NCBI GenBank assembly: GCA_016169945.1 | Contig: JADLSH010000217.1 | Span: 3,272,864-3,336,863, forward strand | Reading direction: 5' to 3' | Length of the DNA stretch: 64,000 nucleotides | Source: Trachythela sp. YZ-2020 | Taxonomy: Eukaryota > Cnidaria > Anthozoa > Malacalcyonacea > Clavulariidae | Shown: positions 16,915-27,977 of the stretch, one piece after another | How the letters are laid out: every line of letters begins with the position of its first letter | Numbering within the stretch: position 1 is the first letter of the stretch | Made by a program: the position numbers and the translations under genes | The notes under the pieces: model-generated | The model's database searches: none | What the model was told of the DNA's origin: nothing | What the model saw: only the letters and a program-made list of their open reading frames with translations

Positions 16915-18540
16915 CCCCTGGGGCTGCACGCGGTCGCCCGTGGTTGTGTAGGTGCATGTGTTGAGGTTTGACCGCAACTCACGGCGGAACACGAAAACAA
17001 TACGACTTGCAAATTCAGAATTTTCCGTGGGCAAATTAGTATTTAGAAATCAGAAAATCATACGATGTATTTTAGCAGTTTAATTTCCAACTTTGTCATT
17101 GGCGTTTTGGTGTTTTCTTTTATTTTTTACAATTTCATGTATATTGCAACAAGCCTAAAATATGTGTTTTGACGAAGCAAGTCTTTTACCAAAGCTAATT
17201 ATTGCACAATTTTACCACGCAAATAGTTTAGTTGAAGGTAAACACAAAAATTCAAAGCAAATCTCCCAATAACTAGTCTATAAATTTGGTAATTGTTTTT
17301 TCTGGAATGCTCTCTGGGTCAATAGAAATACTCTTCGGCAACGTTCTGATATGACGGACATGCAAAAGCAATGCAGCTTGTTTCACAATGCAATGTAAGC
17401 TGACTCTTGAAGCAATAATTCTTACCATATTGACACATGCCTGTTATATATAGACAGTCAATTAAAATATATGTTTATAGACTTGCAGACAATATCATGT
17501 TTGTTTGAGGGAGCAAGCGTAGTAGCGGCGCATATATATATCATTGAGTACGTATTTCCGCCGTTTACTGTAATTTGTATAGCTTGAAAAGGCGAGGTAG
17601 ATACTGTATATAGTATTGCAGACGATGACATAAGTTAGTTCAATAAACACTGCTAAGAATGGCTGCCGCACGTAATACAAATACGGAAGTTGTTATTCGG
17701 GTTAGCGAAAACGTAGCGTAAGGATATTGATAATTGTGAGTATTGTCTTTCACCATATGATATGTTCTATATATCACTGCGAGTTACAATTCAGAGTAAT
17801 CAACGATAATATATATGGCAAATATTCATTCCTCTAGATTTGCTTTTAAAGATTCAAGCGAGGATATCATATACAATAACACATATATTTTCCGGAGGCT
17901 AGTCCCCACTGGGAAAAACTCGTTAAAAATCTCACATTGAAGAAATATTCGATCCATAAATCTCTCAGTGATATACTGATAGCTTTAGGTTTGTATTTAT
18001 TCTGAACGCATCTATTCACCGGCGTTGCCCGGCGCGCTAATGAGTATTTTTGTATTTCCGAGATGTGGGAGTATAACTTGTAAACAGTATATGCAGATTA
18101 CGAAATGAAAATTTGTCAGTATACTTGAAAGAAGATGCACGGTGTATTGTTCAACGGGATTTGCTAGCAAAATCAAAGCAAACGTTGTGTGCGGAAAGCT
18201 ATATATAAGCGGAGTGACAGATCTGAGATTGAGACCCGAGTTTAATACAGGCTTTTCTTCATACAAGAAAGATTATTGATGGATTTGATACACATTGGAA
18301 ACACTAGAGTAAGTACTTTGCGTAAATAGAAATATTTATATATTTGACTACCATAACAAATGCGTGAGGTCAAATAATCTTAGCTAAATCCATTATTTTT
18401 TAACTACTATTAAAGCTAAACTTGACTTACATTATCAAAAGTTTAATTTCTTTCTTGCAACTTCCTTTCTACGTAGAGTAAGCAAACTATTGTAAAGTTA
18501 CGTGCCAAAACCGGCACTATTGAGCTGTCGCATCCTACAA
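16915..18540. other. Gene-free AT-rich flank of the Polinton
   Basis: I see no coding exon, RNA gene or well-bounded repeat. An open minus-strand stretch at 18012-18266 has no family motif and is probably chance or part of an uncharacterised repeat. The right side of the Polinton insertion gives no target-duplication match. Confidence 0.4.
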
Positions 18541-18546
18541 TCCTTT

Positions 18547-18634
18547 GAGACGTGTCCAATGACAGAAGTGTTCTTTGTGCTCCGCTAATGGAGACGTGTG
18601 CAAGGACAGACGTGTTATTTGTGCTCCGCTAATT
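18547..18634 (+). repeat. 44-bp direct doublet at the LINE 5' end
   Basis: GAGACGTGTCCAATGACAGA... is repeated from 18591 with four or five differences, ending TTTGTGCTCCGCTAAT. Tandem 5' monomers often serve as LINE promoters, and that role is inferred. Confidence 0.7.
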
Positions 18635-18676
18635 CTATACTTGTATTTGAAGTCAAAGCTTACGTGGTGCTGTACA

Positions 18677-19528
18677 ATGTCTATCAACTTTTATGATAGT
18701 TTGTTCATCGATAACTCAAAGATGAAGTGGAGAGGTAATTTGGCTAATCTACAAGATGTTGTGAAGGATGTATTGAATTTAGTTGGGAAGTGGTCTTCGC
18801 CAGGCGGCGATGTAAACCTCTTCACGTGCGACACTGCCTCGATTAAATGGTATCAGGGGGAAAAAGTACTTAAAGTTCAAGGAGACAACTGCGAAAGCAT
18901 CAAGGAGCTGATTTACTCTGGCATTGTGAACTTTTCGCCACTCGGTTTGTTGGATGACAAAGGGGCTAGGCAAGATTACGAGCCATTTAGCGTGCCAAAT
19001 AACAGCGAAGCAGCTGCCTCCGATCAACTTCTAGAGTCATTAAGTGAGCTTAATAATAGGGAAGCAGCTGTTCAAAGTTCAGCAGATGTTAATATCACTC
19101 AAGTTATGCAGCCAAATTCTGGCAATGGCAATGAAGGAATGTGTGGTAATTTTAATAATTCACCGGCTAATCATAATCATAATGTAGACATTATGCCATC
19201 CAAACCTGATAATAACTGCTGTGGTTATTGTATCACCCACAGACAGGAGATATCAAGGTTAAACGCGCAGATTACAAGCCTTTTAGACAGCATTCAGAGG
19301 GACAATTCTACTACCTTAATAAGCACCGTTGATCTGCTTACGAAACTTCTCGCAGACCAAAAAAATTCAATACAAAACGATCCTAAAGAAGAAGAATTAG
19401 ACAAAAATCGGAGAAGTCGAGTCGAAGGAAACTCTAATTTCATGCAAGAACACAATCTTAAAATTCCTCAGAACAATGCCGCAGAAGTCAATGAAGCGAC
19501 TAATTGCGATACTTCTGACGAAAGTTAG
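18677..19528 (+). CDS. LINE ORF1 N-terminal part: unnamed domain, linker, coiled coil
   Basis: The 283-residue product starts MSINFYDSLF. The preferred start is 18677, not the in-frame Met 34 codons upstream, because that extension lies in the 5' doublet. Residues 1-80 form a compact domain with W18-x-G20, LNLVGKWSSPGG (34-44), LFTCD (48-52), IKWY (56-59) and QG (68-69). It is clearly homologous to the protein at 11393 in the Polinton. A polar, Asn-rich linker follows, then CCGYC (181-185) and a predicted coiled coil (EISRLNAQITSLLDSIQ, 191-207). The stop at 19526 comes before the SGNH region, which lies past a MITE. The domain probably binds nucleic acid or self-associates, but nothing in the sequence proves this. 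Confidence 0.7.
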   Translation: MSINFYDSLFIDNSKMKWRGNLANLQDVVKDVLNLVGKWSSPGGDVNLFTCDTASIKWYQGEKVLKVQGDNCESIKELIYSGIVNFSPLGLLDDKGARQDYEPFSVPNNSEAAASDQLLESLSELNNREAAVQSSADVNITQVMQPNSGNGNEGMCGNFNNSPANHNHNVDIMPSKPDNNCCGYCITHRQEISRLNAQITSLLDSIQRDNSTTLISTVDLLTKLLADQKNSIQNDPKEEELDKNRRSRVEGNSNFMQEHNLKIPQNNAAEVNEATNCDTSDES

Positions 19529-19585
19529 TTGTTGAATCAACATAATAATCATGAAAGTGCTAGCGCATCATTAAATAGCCCATTA

Positions 19586-19741
19586 TACAGGGTGAGTCAG
19601 AAAAAAGTGATGCCTTTGAAATTTAATACAATAGTGAACCTTTTGAAATTGAACTTCATATTTGCATTTTCTTTCAAAGAATCTATTTTACCCTATTGTA
19701 TTTAATTTCAAAGGCATCACTTTTTTCTGACTCACCCTGTA
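19586..19741. mobile_element. Tc1/mariner-type MITE in the LINE ORF1
   Basis: The 156-bp element has about 47-bp inverted repeats (TACAGGGTGAGTCAGAAAAA...). It is flanked by TA on both sides. It is purely non-coding. It lies between the coiled-coil and SGNH parts of ORF1. Confidence 0.85.
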
Positions 19742-19749
19742 TAGCCCAA

Positions 19750-20402
19750 GACAAAGACTGACGGTAACAGAGATGGCTCAATTTTAATAATCGGTGACTC
19801 GATTATAAAAAACATTAATCCTCGAAAATGATCAAGAAGGAAAGTCACTAAACGCACATTTCCTGGTAGAACTGCCGAAGAGATCAAATCTAAAATAAAT
19901 TCAACCAAATTCGATTCAGATCCTTCGCATGTTATTTATACATGCTGGAACGAACAATCTTCCAGTGGAATCGCCACATAAATGTGCCACGAACATCGAG
20001 GGTTTGGCATTGAGTGTCAAAGAAAAATTCCCAGGTTCCAGAATCGGTGTATCAAGTATTACTTTAAGATATGATTCGGATTTAACACAACAACTCGTGA
20101 AGGTCAACGAAGAGCTACAAGAATTCTGCACCAAAAACGGCATTGACTTTATTAATAACTGTAACTTGGATAATACGTGCTTAAATGGTAGCCAACTACA
20201 CTTGAGCGCTAAAGGCTCTGCCTTTTTGGCAACAAATTTCATTAAGTTTTTAAAGGGAAACAACTCGGCTACACGAACAAGTAATCGAAGACAAAAAAGA
20301 GAGGATTTTTGCAGCCCGACATCTCAGCTGAATCTGCTGGAGGACCTACTGAGGAGAATGATAAGTCCACAAAAACACAGACAACGCAAGAGGAGGAACT
20401 AA
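19750..20402 (+). pseudogene. SGNH/GDSL esterase region of LINE ORF1
   Basis: Block I appears as IIGDSIIKN near 19787, with the nucleophile Ser intact. An in-frame TGA follows at about 19828 and a frameshift near 19928. Block III (HAGTNN) and the later FPGSRIGVSSI, then NGSQLHLSAKG (the block V region, with His but not the usual Asp-x2-His spacing), lie in 19929-20280. The enzyme family hydrolyses esters and is known in CR1 ORF1 proteins. This copy is not functional as it stands. Confidence 0.75.
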
Positions 20403-20459
20403 CTGTACGTTGGTGTGACCCTAAGCCAGGTATTGCAGGTCAATATAACTAAAGCTCTC

Positions 20460-22780
20460 CAATTGATGAACTAAAGAGCTTAAAAAGCTTTAGAATTGCA
20501 TGTCTAAATATTAATAGTCTCTCGAAGCATATTGACCAGCTTCGAGCTATAATGCAAAACATGCCCTTAGAAATATTAGCGATTAATGGGACAAAAATTG
20601 ACGATTCAGTCCCGGATAATGAAATAAGCGTTGTTGGATATCATCTAATTCGAAAAGATCGTAATAGATACGGTGGCGGAGTGTTCTTGTATGTCCGCGA
20701 ATTTATACCATTTACAGAACGAAATGACTTATTATCAGATTCACTAGAAATGATTTGTGTTGAAATCAGCAGACCATACAATAAGTCATTCCCAGTAAGT
20801 ACATGGTATAGACCACAGAACTCGGATATTCAGCTATTTGATGATTATGAAATTTTCCTTCGAATGTGTGACTTAGAAAACAAAGAGCTAATACTTTTGG
20901 GAAATTTAAATTGTGATATCATGAAATCTCCTCCTGATGCTCACACACGTAGGTTACAATTTCTATCCTTCCTATATCAAATTGATCAATTAATTAATGA
21001 GCCCACAAGTGTAACAAGAACGTCAGCAACCCTGATGGACTTTATTCTCACGAATAAAGAGGAAAATACCTCAAATTCCGGAGTTATTCATCTCGGAGTG
21101 TCTGATCAGAGCTTGATCAGAGCTTGAAGTATCACACTCCAAAATCTGGACAAAACATAAGATATGTCCGCAATTTCACGAACTTTAATGCTTATGATTC
21201 CCTTAATGATCTCTCACAGGTGCCATAGGAGACTGTGGCACTGCATGAGGGTTCGAGGAAACTCATTCCCTTGGATTACTTCAAACATAAAAGAACTGAA
21301 GAGAGCGAGAGATTTCCATAAAAAGAGGGCTGTAAAATATAACTCCCAAATTCGCTGGGTCAAGTATAAAGAGTTACGTAACAAAATTAACTCAGAAATG
21401 TGCAAAGCCAAAAGAAACTTTTTCTGCACGATAGAGGATTGTGCTCAGTCTAAAGATCCCAGGCAAAGTTGGCAATTAATTAACAATCTCTTAGGGGGAG
21501 AATATTCCAGAACAGAAAATCGATGAGGTTTCTATTTCTGACGATATAATGATAGCAGAGTCCTTTAATGACCTTTTTGTCAGTATTGGGGCAAAATTTG
21601 CGGCCGAAATTGAGAACGATCCATTGGATTCGAGTCCATCTGAAAATGATATAGTTCGTTCGAATTTAGTATTTGCATTATCTGAAATAAACGAGGATGA
21701 AGTGATTTCCAAACTACGTAATTTTCAAAACCTCAAAATCGACGGCAATGACAATATCCCGGCAAAAGCATTAAACATTTCCGCGGAATTAATTGGGCCG
21801 TCATTATTTATTCAACCTTTCGATTAAGACTGGAATTTATATAGACGAATGGAAAAAGGCCTGGGTTCTTCCGATTTACAAATCTGACGATAGGCAAAAA
21901 TGTGAAAATGATCGTCCAATTTCAATTTTACCAATTATTAGTAAAATATTTGAGAGATCTGTTTTCAACCAATTATATAACTTTCTCAATGATAATTCGT
22001 TCTTTCTAAATACAAATCTGGTTTTCGACCAAAGAATTCCACTCTGACTGCACTTATTCAAATGTGTGATGATTGGCATGAAAATATGGATAATGAGGAG
22101 CTGAATGTTGTTGTCTTCCTTGATATTCGCAAAGCTTTTGATTCAATCAATCATAAAATCTTATTGCATAAGATGAAATAACAATTTGGAGTTCTAAACG
22201 TTGCATTGAAGTGGTTTGAATCCTACCTTACTGATAGGGAACAACTGTGCATTGTAAATGGCACAATGTCAACATCAAAAAATATTGTCTGTGGTGTTCC
22301 CCACATCGATCCTAGGTCCCCTATTATTCTTACTCTACATTAATGATCTACCGGAATGTCTTGACAAGACTACCCCATGCTTATTTGCTGATGATACACA
22401 GATTGTTTCGTCTGGTCATGATTTTGCAGAATTTACGGCCAATCTAAACAATTATTTGAATAAAATTAGGCAATGGCTGATTAGTAACAAATTGCGGCAT
22501 CATCCAACTAAAACTAAATTGATGTACGTTGGATCGAAGCATAATAATAGTACAATGACTTCTGATCTTCCTGTAATGATAAATAACCAACCAATTCAAC
22601 GAATATACTCATTCACATGTCTGGCTGTTGAACTTGACGAAACACTACTTTAGGATAAACATGTTGAAATGATTTGCAAGAAAGTTGGGGCGGGTATAGG
22701 GACAATGAAACGCATTAAACCTTATGTCCCTCCTAACACATTGCAATCAATTTATAACGCTCTGATACAGCCCTATTAGT
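20460..22780 (+). pseudogene. LINE ORF2: AP endonuclease and reverse transcriptase
   Basis: The endonuclease starts near 20490 (IACLNINSLS) and keeps RYGGGVFLYVR and TLMDFILTNK. Catalytic sites are altered: the expected Glu in the ETK motif is Gly (INGTKID), the DFN site is GNLNCD, and the terminal SDH is SDQ. RT pieces follow in several frames: WKKAWVLPIYKS and RPISILPIISK (21840-21950), VVFLDIRKAFDSINHK (22110-22155), and FADDTQI with the catalytic Asp pair near 22388. Several stops and indels separate them. The 3' end is cut at 22780. Confidence 0.85.
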
Positions 22781-23100
22781 TAACCTGCACCGTAGCACGT
22801 GAGCGAACGAATATGCAGGTATGCAAATGTATTTTGGTCAAAATCTTAAATCTGATTGGATTGCATAATTAATCACGCACGCATCAGACGAGAGTAAAGA
22901 CGAGAGCGAACGAATACGTAATTAAAGTAAATAAACAAGTGTTAATTTGCATGATCATGAGTCATGACATTTTCTACAAATTGAAAGGCCCAAAGGGAAT
23001 AAAAATATGAAGTTAAGACGTACATGCTGTTATTTATACTACCAAATTGACACCATTGCAATAATAAGTGTATAGCATTGTTAAGATAAAAAAACTGAAG
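22781..23100. other. Gene-free joint between LINE and orphan ORFs
   Basis: This contains GAGCGAACGAATA twice (22800 and 22905 areas) but no coding signal. It may be the promoter side of the ORF at 23102. Confidence 0.35.
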
Positions 23101-23101
23101 C

Positions 23102-23329
23102 ATGCCTCCGAGACGAGTTAGACGCATTGGAGAGGTAGAAAGGGCCTTAATACATGAACAATATAGACGAAATGGTCCAGTTTGGGATATTGTTATAAAT
23201 GACATCGCGCGAGATGAACGTTTTATGAATATTCCCGACAACGTGCAGGAGCTGTATGCTAATGCCGGTCAACGACCTGCGGCTCGACGACGAATTCGCG
23301 AATATATCACAAGGGAGCAAAGGAACTGA
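23102..23329 (+). CDS. Small Arg-rich protein of unknown function
   Basis: The 75-residue product starts MPPRRVRRIGEVERALIHEQ. The YRRNGPVWDIVINDIARD stretch resembles the helix pattern of Myb/SANT or MADF-type DNA-binding domains, though weakly. A basic C-terminus reads ARRRIREYITREQ. Codon use and residue balance look like a real protein in AT-rich surroundings. It is followed 97 bp later by another + ORF, so the two may form one unit of an unidentified mobile element. Confidence 0.5.
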   Translation: MPPRRVRRIGEVERALIHEQYRRNGPVWDIVINDIARDERFMNIPDNVQELYANAGQRPAARRRIREYITREQRN

Positions 23330-23425
23330 GTATAAACTCAGTTGTATAGTAATTCTTCTTCGTGTGACATAATCTATGTTTTCCGTTGTACAAATAATTA
23401 TTAATTTAGTGGACTATTAGAAAGA

Positions 23426-23884
23426 GTGAATGAGATGCAGTATGCCGACCGCCAAAATGCGTTTCAACGAGAAGCTGCTAATTTGGCAATTCGCCAAAGA
23501 ATTGAAGGAGCTCAAGATGAAAATATAGCGGGCAATAACGGTCAAATCGATGAAGTCCCTATCCCTCCAGCGCAAAACAATGGGAACCTGATGTTTCTGC
23601 TGGAACAGGAACAGCAACCTGGACCCGACGACCACGGTAATCAGGATGACCAAGTTCCTCCAGCACAGGATCATCCTCGAGCACATGATCATCCTCGAGC
23701 CATGCCAATACCCATTCCCGTACCTGGAAATGGTCGAGAGAGGCGTCCGTATCATGCGCTGGCTCGTGAAAATGCGGAGGCGTTAAATGCGCTTTTAACT
23801 CGAGAAGTTCCAGTTATGACGCAGCAACTGCAACAGACGATAGAACTCATGAACCAACTCATCAGGTGGCAGTTGGATAATTGA
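23426..23884 (+). CDS. Proline/histidine-rich linker protein with C-terminal coiled coil
   Basis: The 152-residue product starts MNEMQYADRQNAF. N-terminal helix AFQREAANLAIRQRIEGAQ is followed by a low-complexity middle (QDDQVPPAQDHPRAHDHPRA, PIPIPVPGNG) and a C-terminal heptad-like helix (VPVMTQQLQQTIELMNQLIRWQL). TTTAAAATATATTAAA follows the stop. Base composition is clearly less AT-rich than its flanks. I do not recognise the family. The short doublet CATCCTCGAGCA(C/T)GA encodes the DHPRA repeat. Confidence 0.5.
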   Translation: MNEMQYADRQNAFQREAANLAIRQRIEGAQDENIAGNNGQIDEVPIPPAQNNGNLMFLLEQEQQPGPDDHGNQDDQVPPAQDHPRAHDHPRAMPIPIPVPGNGRERRPYHALARENAEALNALLTREVPVMTQQLQQTIELMNQLIRWQLDN

Positions 23885-23944
23885 AATACATTGATTTAAA
23901 ATATATTAAAACAGTGAATTTTTCGTTTCGTTCTGCTAAACATA

Positions 23945-24600
23945 TACAGGTTGTATAAAAAATGGTAATCCAATTTTGACTTGTTGCTGTGCGTCAAATA
24001 CTGAGTTACACGATTTAATTTTTACACCGAATGAAAGATCGACTCTTTATCTTTCCAATGATGCTTTTCATATTTCATTACGGACTAAATTGACCGAGTA
24101 CTCTTCTGTTAAAAATTGTTGGTCGAAATTGCATTCTTCCGCCGATGGGAATTTAGAATCTCATATTCTCATAGTCATTATGCAATGATTTGCAACGATT
24201 AACAATCTAAACCAATAGCAAAAAGGAGTTCATCATGGACAAATCCCTTGACGTCAACACGCAAGAGTCATGTCGCATTGTCGCAGGAATAAATTAGTTT
24301 ATTTTGTCAAATTTGGGTCATTAGAAATTCAAATTAGAACATTTTAAACCATTTGGGAATTAATTTTGCTTGATTTAACGCTAAATTCCCATCGGCGGAA
24401 GAATGCAATGTCGACCAACAATTTTTAACAGACGAGTACTCGGTCAATTTAGTCCGTAATGAAACATGAAAAGCATCATTGGAAAGATAAAGAGTTGATC
24501 TTTCGTTCTGTGCAAACATTAAATCGTGCAACATAGTATTTGACGCACAGCAAGTCAGCAACAAGTCAAAGTTGGATTACCTTTTTTTATACACCCTGTA
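23945..24600. mobile_element. TA-flanked foldback MITE with about 210-bp arms
   Basis: Left arm from CAGGTTGTATAAAAAATGG and right arm ending CCTTTTTTTATACACCCTG are inverted copies over about 210 bp, including TCTTCCGCCGATGGGAATTTA. TA flanks both sides. This resembles Tc1/mariner-derived MITEs. Open frames inside are mirror images and not genes. Confidence 0.8.
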
Positions 24601-25190
24601 TTAGTTTTCAATCAAAAGCACTGTATATTATATAAGAATAAAATGTTGTTTGTGAAACGGTATAAAATATTACTTATAATATATATATCAAATATGTCTA
24701 ACGATATTATTTTACAATGACTGATTTCAGTCCAGCCAACATGCATTTTATAACATAACATTTATGGGCGGTAATTTATACATTCCTGGGTGCATTATAA
24801 TCATAATAATTAATAAACGCCAAATTTTCAGCAGCCAAAAGCAGATTTTTGTTGACAAGTGACAAAAGTGACTTGTTTGCACTTCTGCTATTTCACTCCA
24901 CTAGTCCACTTTGACAAAAACCAAGAGAACATATTTATTCTCTATTGCTATTGACCATTTATTCAGATTGAGAAAATTTAAGCTTAGAAATTATAGGTCA
25001 AAGAGATGCGAGGTTTCTGTATGACTGAAATTTTGATCAAAATCCTCACAAAAGTTGTCAATTTCATGAAGCTTAAAAATGGCACTTATGAACTTATAGT
25101 CTAAATAACCTAGAAATCCAGTATAAGAAACTATCAGAGATATTAATAAAGTGCCGCAACTTTTATATTGTGTATTTTAAACGAGACATT
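24601..25190. other. No gene seen
   Basis: This is AT-rich sequence without coding exons, RNA genes or bounded repeats that I can identify. Confidence 0.4.
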
Positions 25191-25192
25191 CT

Positions 25193-25375
25193 ATAAATTA
25201 TGAGTCCGCGTTTTACAAATTATGAGTCCGCGTTTTACAAATTTTGAGTCCGCGTTTTGCAAATTTTGAGTCCGCGTTTTACAAATTTTGAGTCCACGTT
25301 TTACAAATTTTGAGTCCACGTTTCACAAGTCCAGTCCAGTCCGCGTTGTACAAGTCCAGTCCAGTCCAGTCCGCG
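25193..25375 (+). repeat. 22-bp satellite and TCCAG microsatellite
   Basis: About six units of ACAAATTTTGAGTCCGCGTTTT grade into AAGTCCAGTCCAGTCCGCG repeats. It is non-coding. Confidence 0.9.
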
Positions 25376-25535
25376 TATATGGCTTACTTAATTTGTTATT
25401 TCTTATCGAAATTGATTGTAAATATATAATATATAAATAAAATGTTAATAAAATCTTGTAAGTTTGAAAACATGCATGATTTGCGTGCGTTTTTTGATAC
25501 TTTTATAACCGATAAAATATCTACATATGTGTTTA

Positions 25536-25973
25536 GAGGGCCCTGTACTGGCTTCCGAAATCCCGCCATCCCGACCGATTTCCTCTTCAATTCCCGAATC
25601 CCGCCATGTCTCATTTCAATTTCCCGTTCCCGCCGTTTTCTGATACTTTTCAAAGTATTTACGATCTGGAACACTTAGAGGTAGGCAGCAAATGGCGAAA
25701 GAACGCGGTTCAATGACTACTGCATGAAAAAAATGGTCACAGATGACAGCAGAACATAAAAAGTAATTAATAACGGCTGGAATTGGTATTACATATCCCG
25801 TATACCGACAAATTATCGGCTAAATTCCCGCATCTCGCCATGTTATTCTTAACAATCCCGCTCTCGCCGATGATTTCAAATCCCGCTTCCCGACGAATAT
25901 TTTCATAAAATCCCGAATACCGCCTAATATTTTGGCCGATCACGCCATCCCGCAAAACCAGTACAGGGCCCTC
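25536..25973. mobile_element. MITE with GAGGGCCCTGTACTGG ends and TGTTTA duplication
   Basis: The 438-bp element has 16-bp inverted ends (GAGGGCCCTGTACTGG) flanked by perfect TGTTTA copies at 25530-25535 and 25974-25979. The interior is made of diverged ATCCCGCCAT / TCCCG repeats. It has no coding capacity. A 6-bp duplication limits the possible transposase families. Confidence 0.88.
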
Positions 25974-25999
25974 TGTTTACTCAAAATGAATATTAAAAC

Positions 26000-26162
26000 G
26001 TTTAAAGCACTCTGTTCGTGCGTATTCGGGACTTACATGCACTCGTTCACAAACAAGGAACTCGAAGTTTAATACTAGTATTAAACTTCTCGTTCCTTGT
26101 TTGCGAACTCCGGAACTCGTGCATGTAAATCCCGATAACGCACTCACAGAGTGCTTTACTCC
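26000..26162. repeat. Hairpin element of about 160 bp
   Basis: Arms begin AAAGCACTCTG and end CAGAGTGCTTT, meet at AATACTAGTATT near 26078, and match over most of their length. It lies 27 bp after the preceding MITE. Confidence 0.8.
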
Positions 26163-27477
26163 TTCTCGTTTTGTGCTGACTAAAGTAAGACGATATCGTC
26201 TTACTTTTGCAGTTTTCATATCTTCGGTTCAGTGCATGCTATGTAGATGAAAATACCACCGTTCGATTCAGCGTTTTACGATGTCTTTAGAGAAGTAAAT
26301 TGTGTTTGTTTACAATGCTACGCTGCCAATTTAGCCCCTTTCAAACACCTCTGAACTTTGTATTGTTTACAAATTAACAATAATACAAACTAATTATATA
26401 TTCATTTCGCTTTCCTACCTTTGGTTTACACGCTACAAACTCCTAAGTGTGACCATTGGATAGCTCTTGAAAATCCTGTTCGAAAGGATGTATTTAAATA
26501 TCCATACTAAATAAACTAGCCATTTTATGACAATTCTCGACTTTTCTCGTGAAAATGCCGTCTTTATTGCGAAATCCCGGTTTTGTCGGCACACGTTCGG
26601 GCAACTTCGGAAGCTAAATCTACGCGGCTTTGCATCCTAGCGTATTGAAAGCACCGGCAATCGATTCCGCGTGATGTAATTGCCTAGATGGCGGATTTTC
26701 ATTGGTTTATAGCAATCAACACTGACCTTATATGGCATTTCGTAATTAATTTGCGCGTGCGGGAATCAAATTTCAACGATCTCGGCATTTCGCATGCGAC
26801 TTTCAAAAAATAAAAAAAAATACTTCAACTTCTTCAAATGCAATGAAACTTTCCAATAATATTCCTTTTTACATGAGCTACAATTTCGGTCTAACATTTG
26901 CTAACATTTGCTCGAAAATTCTAAATCCTGTTCTGGCAATTCAGGTTTATTTCAACAATAATTGTAAAATTTTTAGATAATTTATGAACATGTATGCAAA
27001 TTAATTTGGATATGTAATATGAACCGGGACAAACTAAATATAATTTAAAGAGGAAGTCATAAGCTATCGAATGACGCGTGTCCTGTTGCCAGAGAATAAA
27101 CACGTCTGGCGATATTTACATTTGAAACAACCGATTGTAATTACGGCGCAAGGCGAAAAACGACAAAGCGTCCTTAAATATGTCAATAAAACTCACTCAT
27201 CATTGCTGGAAATTTCGGACAAGATCGCGGCTCAAGATGCATGGCGGCTAGTATACAGGAGAAACAATGGGGAGAAAAAGAAATCCCAAATTAAAATTTT
27301 CCTAGCTAGTTCTCGCTTATTTTTCCAGAGATCGTAGCTCGATATGTGTTATGCTATGTCTAAGGTACATCTTTAACAAAAAAACTCCACAAACCTCTTT
27401 CCCCACATTGTTCCCGAGCTCAATGCATTTTCTCCACTAATTTCGTCTATTCTACCGTAGACGCCATAATAAACTTG

Positions 27478-27735
27478 CTAAACCTGTCCCAGAAATTGTC
27501 CGATTTGGCCATCGTTCGCATTAGCAATGTGAGGATCGTAGCTCGATATACATTCAACAGTGCTCAAGCTTTCCGTAGAACTCGTAAAGCTTATATTTTT
27601 GTAAACACACATTGTTCCCGAAGCCTTTGAATATTCGGCTTTTATTGCTCTGTTGAGCACTTGACGGCTTTCCCTGATGTCAAATTCACCACAAAGCGAC
27701 GCACACGAAGTACTTTTTTGTATGAAGGCCGCCAT
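27478..27735 (-). CDS. Conserved hypothetical first exon, copy 1
   Basis: The 85-residue frame begins MAAFIQKSTSCASLCGEFDI and ends FLGQV. The duplicate at 40584-40841 keeps the frame with only two residue changes seen. A CTGGGACAG|GTTTAG boundary near the end could be a splice donor, so the printed stop may lie in an intron. The GCCGCCATG start context and the GC content suit a housekeeping-type first exon. It is transcribed away from the small + frame at 27894, with about 160 bp between starts. I do not recognise the protein. Confidence 0.5.
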   Translation of the reverse strand: MAAFIQKSTSCASLCGEFDIRESRQVLNRAIKAEYSKASGTMCVYKNISFTSSTESLSTVECISSYDPHIANANDGQIGQFLGQV

Positions 27736-27893
27736 GTTCGTGTTGCTCCTTTGGCATTTCCTACCCGCTACGATATAGCCCCATATAGCCTAATATAGCC
27801 TCATATATTCTCCATATATACATACCCCCCAAAACAACTTACATTGCGTAATTTTGAGATTTTGCAAAATCGTCATTACGCGGGAAACTCAAA

Positions 27894-27977
27894 ATGTCGG
27901 AACTTCTCAATAATTACAAACAGCAAAAGGTTGATTGGGAATTAAGATTATGCTCTGAAGCCCCTCTTTCGTATTAA
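27894..27977 (+). CDS. Short first-exon-like frame MSELLNNYKQQK, copy 1
   Basis: The 27-residue frame begins MSELLNNYKQQKVDWELRL. In copy 2 (40997-41119) it runs on because a GT after CTTTCGTAT is kept there. In copy 1 those two bases are missing and a stop follows at once. That GT could be the splice donor of this exon. The pair with the minus-strand frame at 27735 suggests a bidirectional promoter in 27736-27893. Confidence 0.4.
   Translation: MSELLNNYKQQKVDWELRLCSEAPLSY

Larger units (their letters stand above)
18545..22780 (+). mobile_element. CR1-like LINE with SGNH-containing ORF1, inactive
   Basis: The order is: a 44-bp doublet at the 5' side, ORF1 (unnamed domain, linker, CxxC/coiled coil, SGNH esterase region), then ORF2 with AP endonuclease and reverse transcriptase. 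The similarity ends abruptly at about 22780 in the RT thumb (LQSIYNALIQPY), so the 3' tail is missing. ORF1 esterases are known from CR1-type elements. Both ORFs carry stops, frameshifts and changed catalytic residues. Confidence 0.85.

Noticed and set aside
23976..24564. Similar frames at 23976-24188 (+) and 24334-24564 (-)
   Set aside because: They are the two arms of one foldback MITE read in opposite directions.
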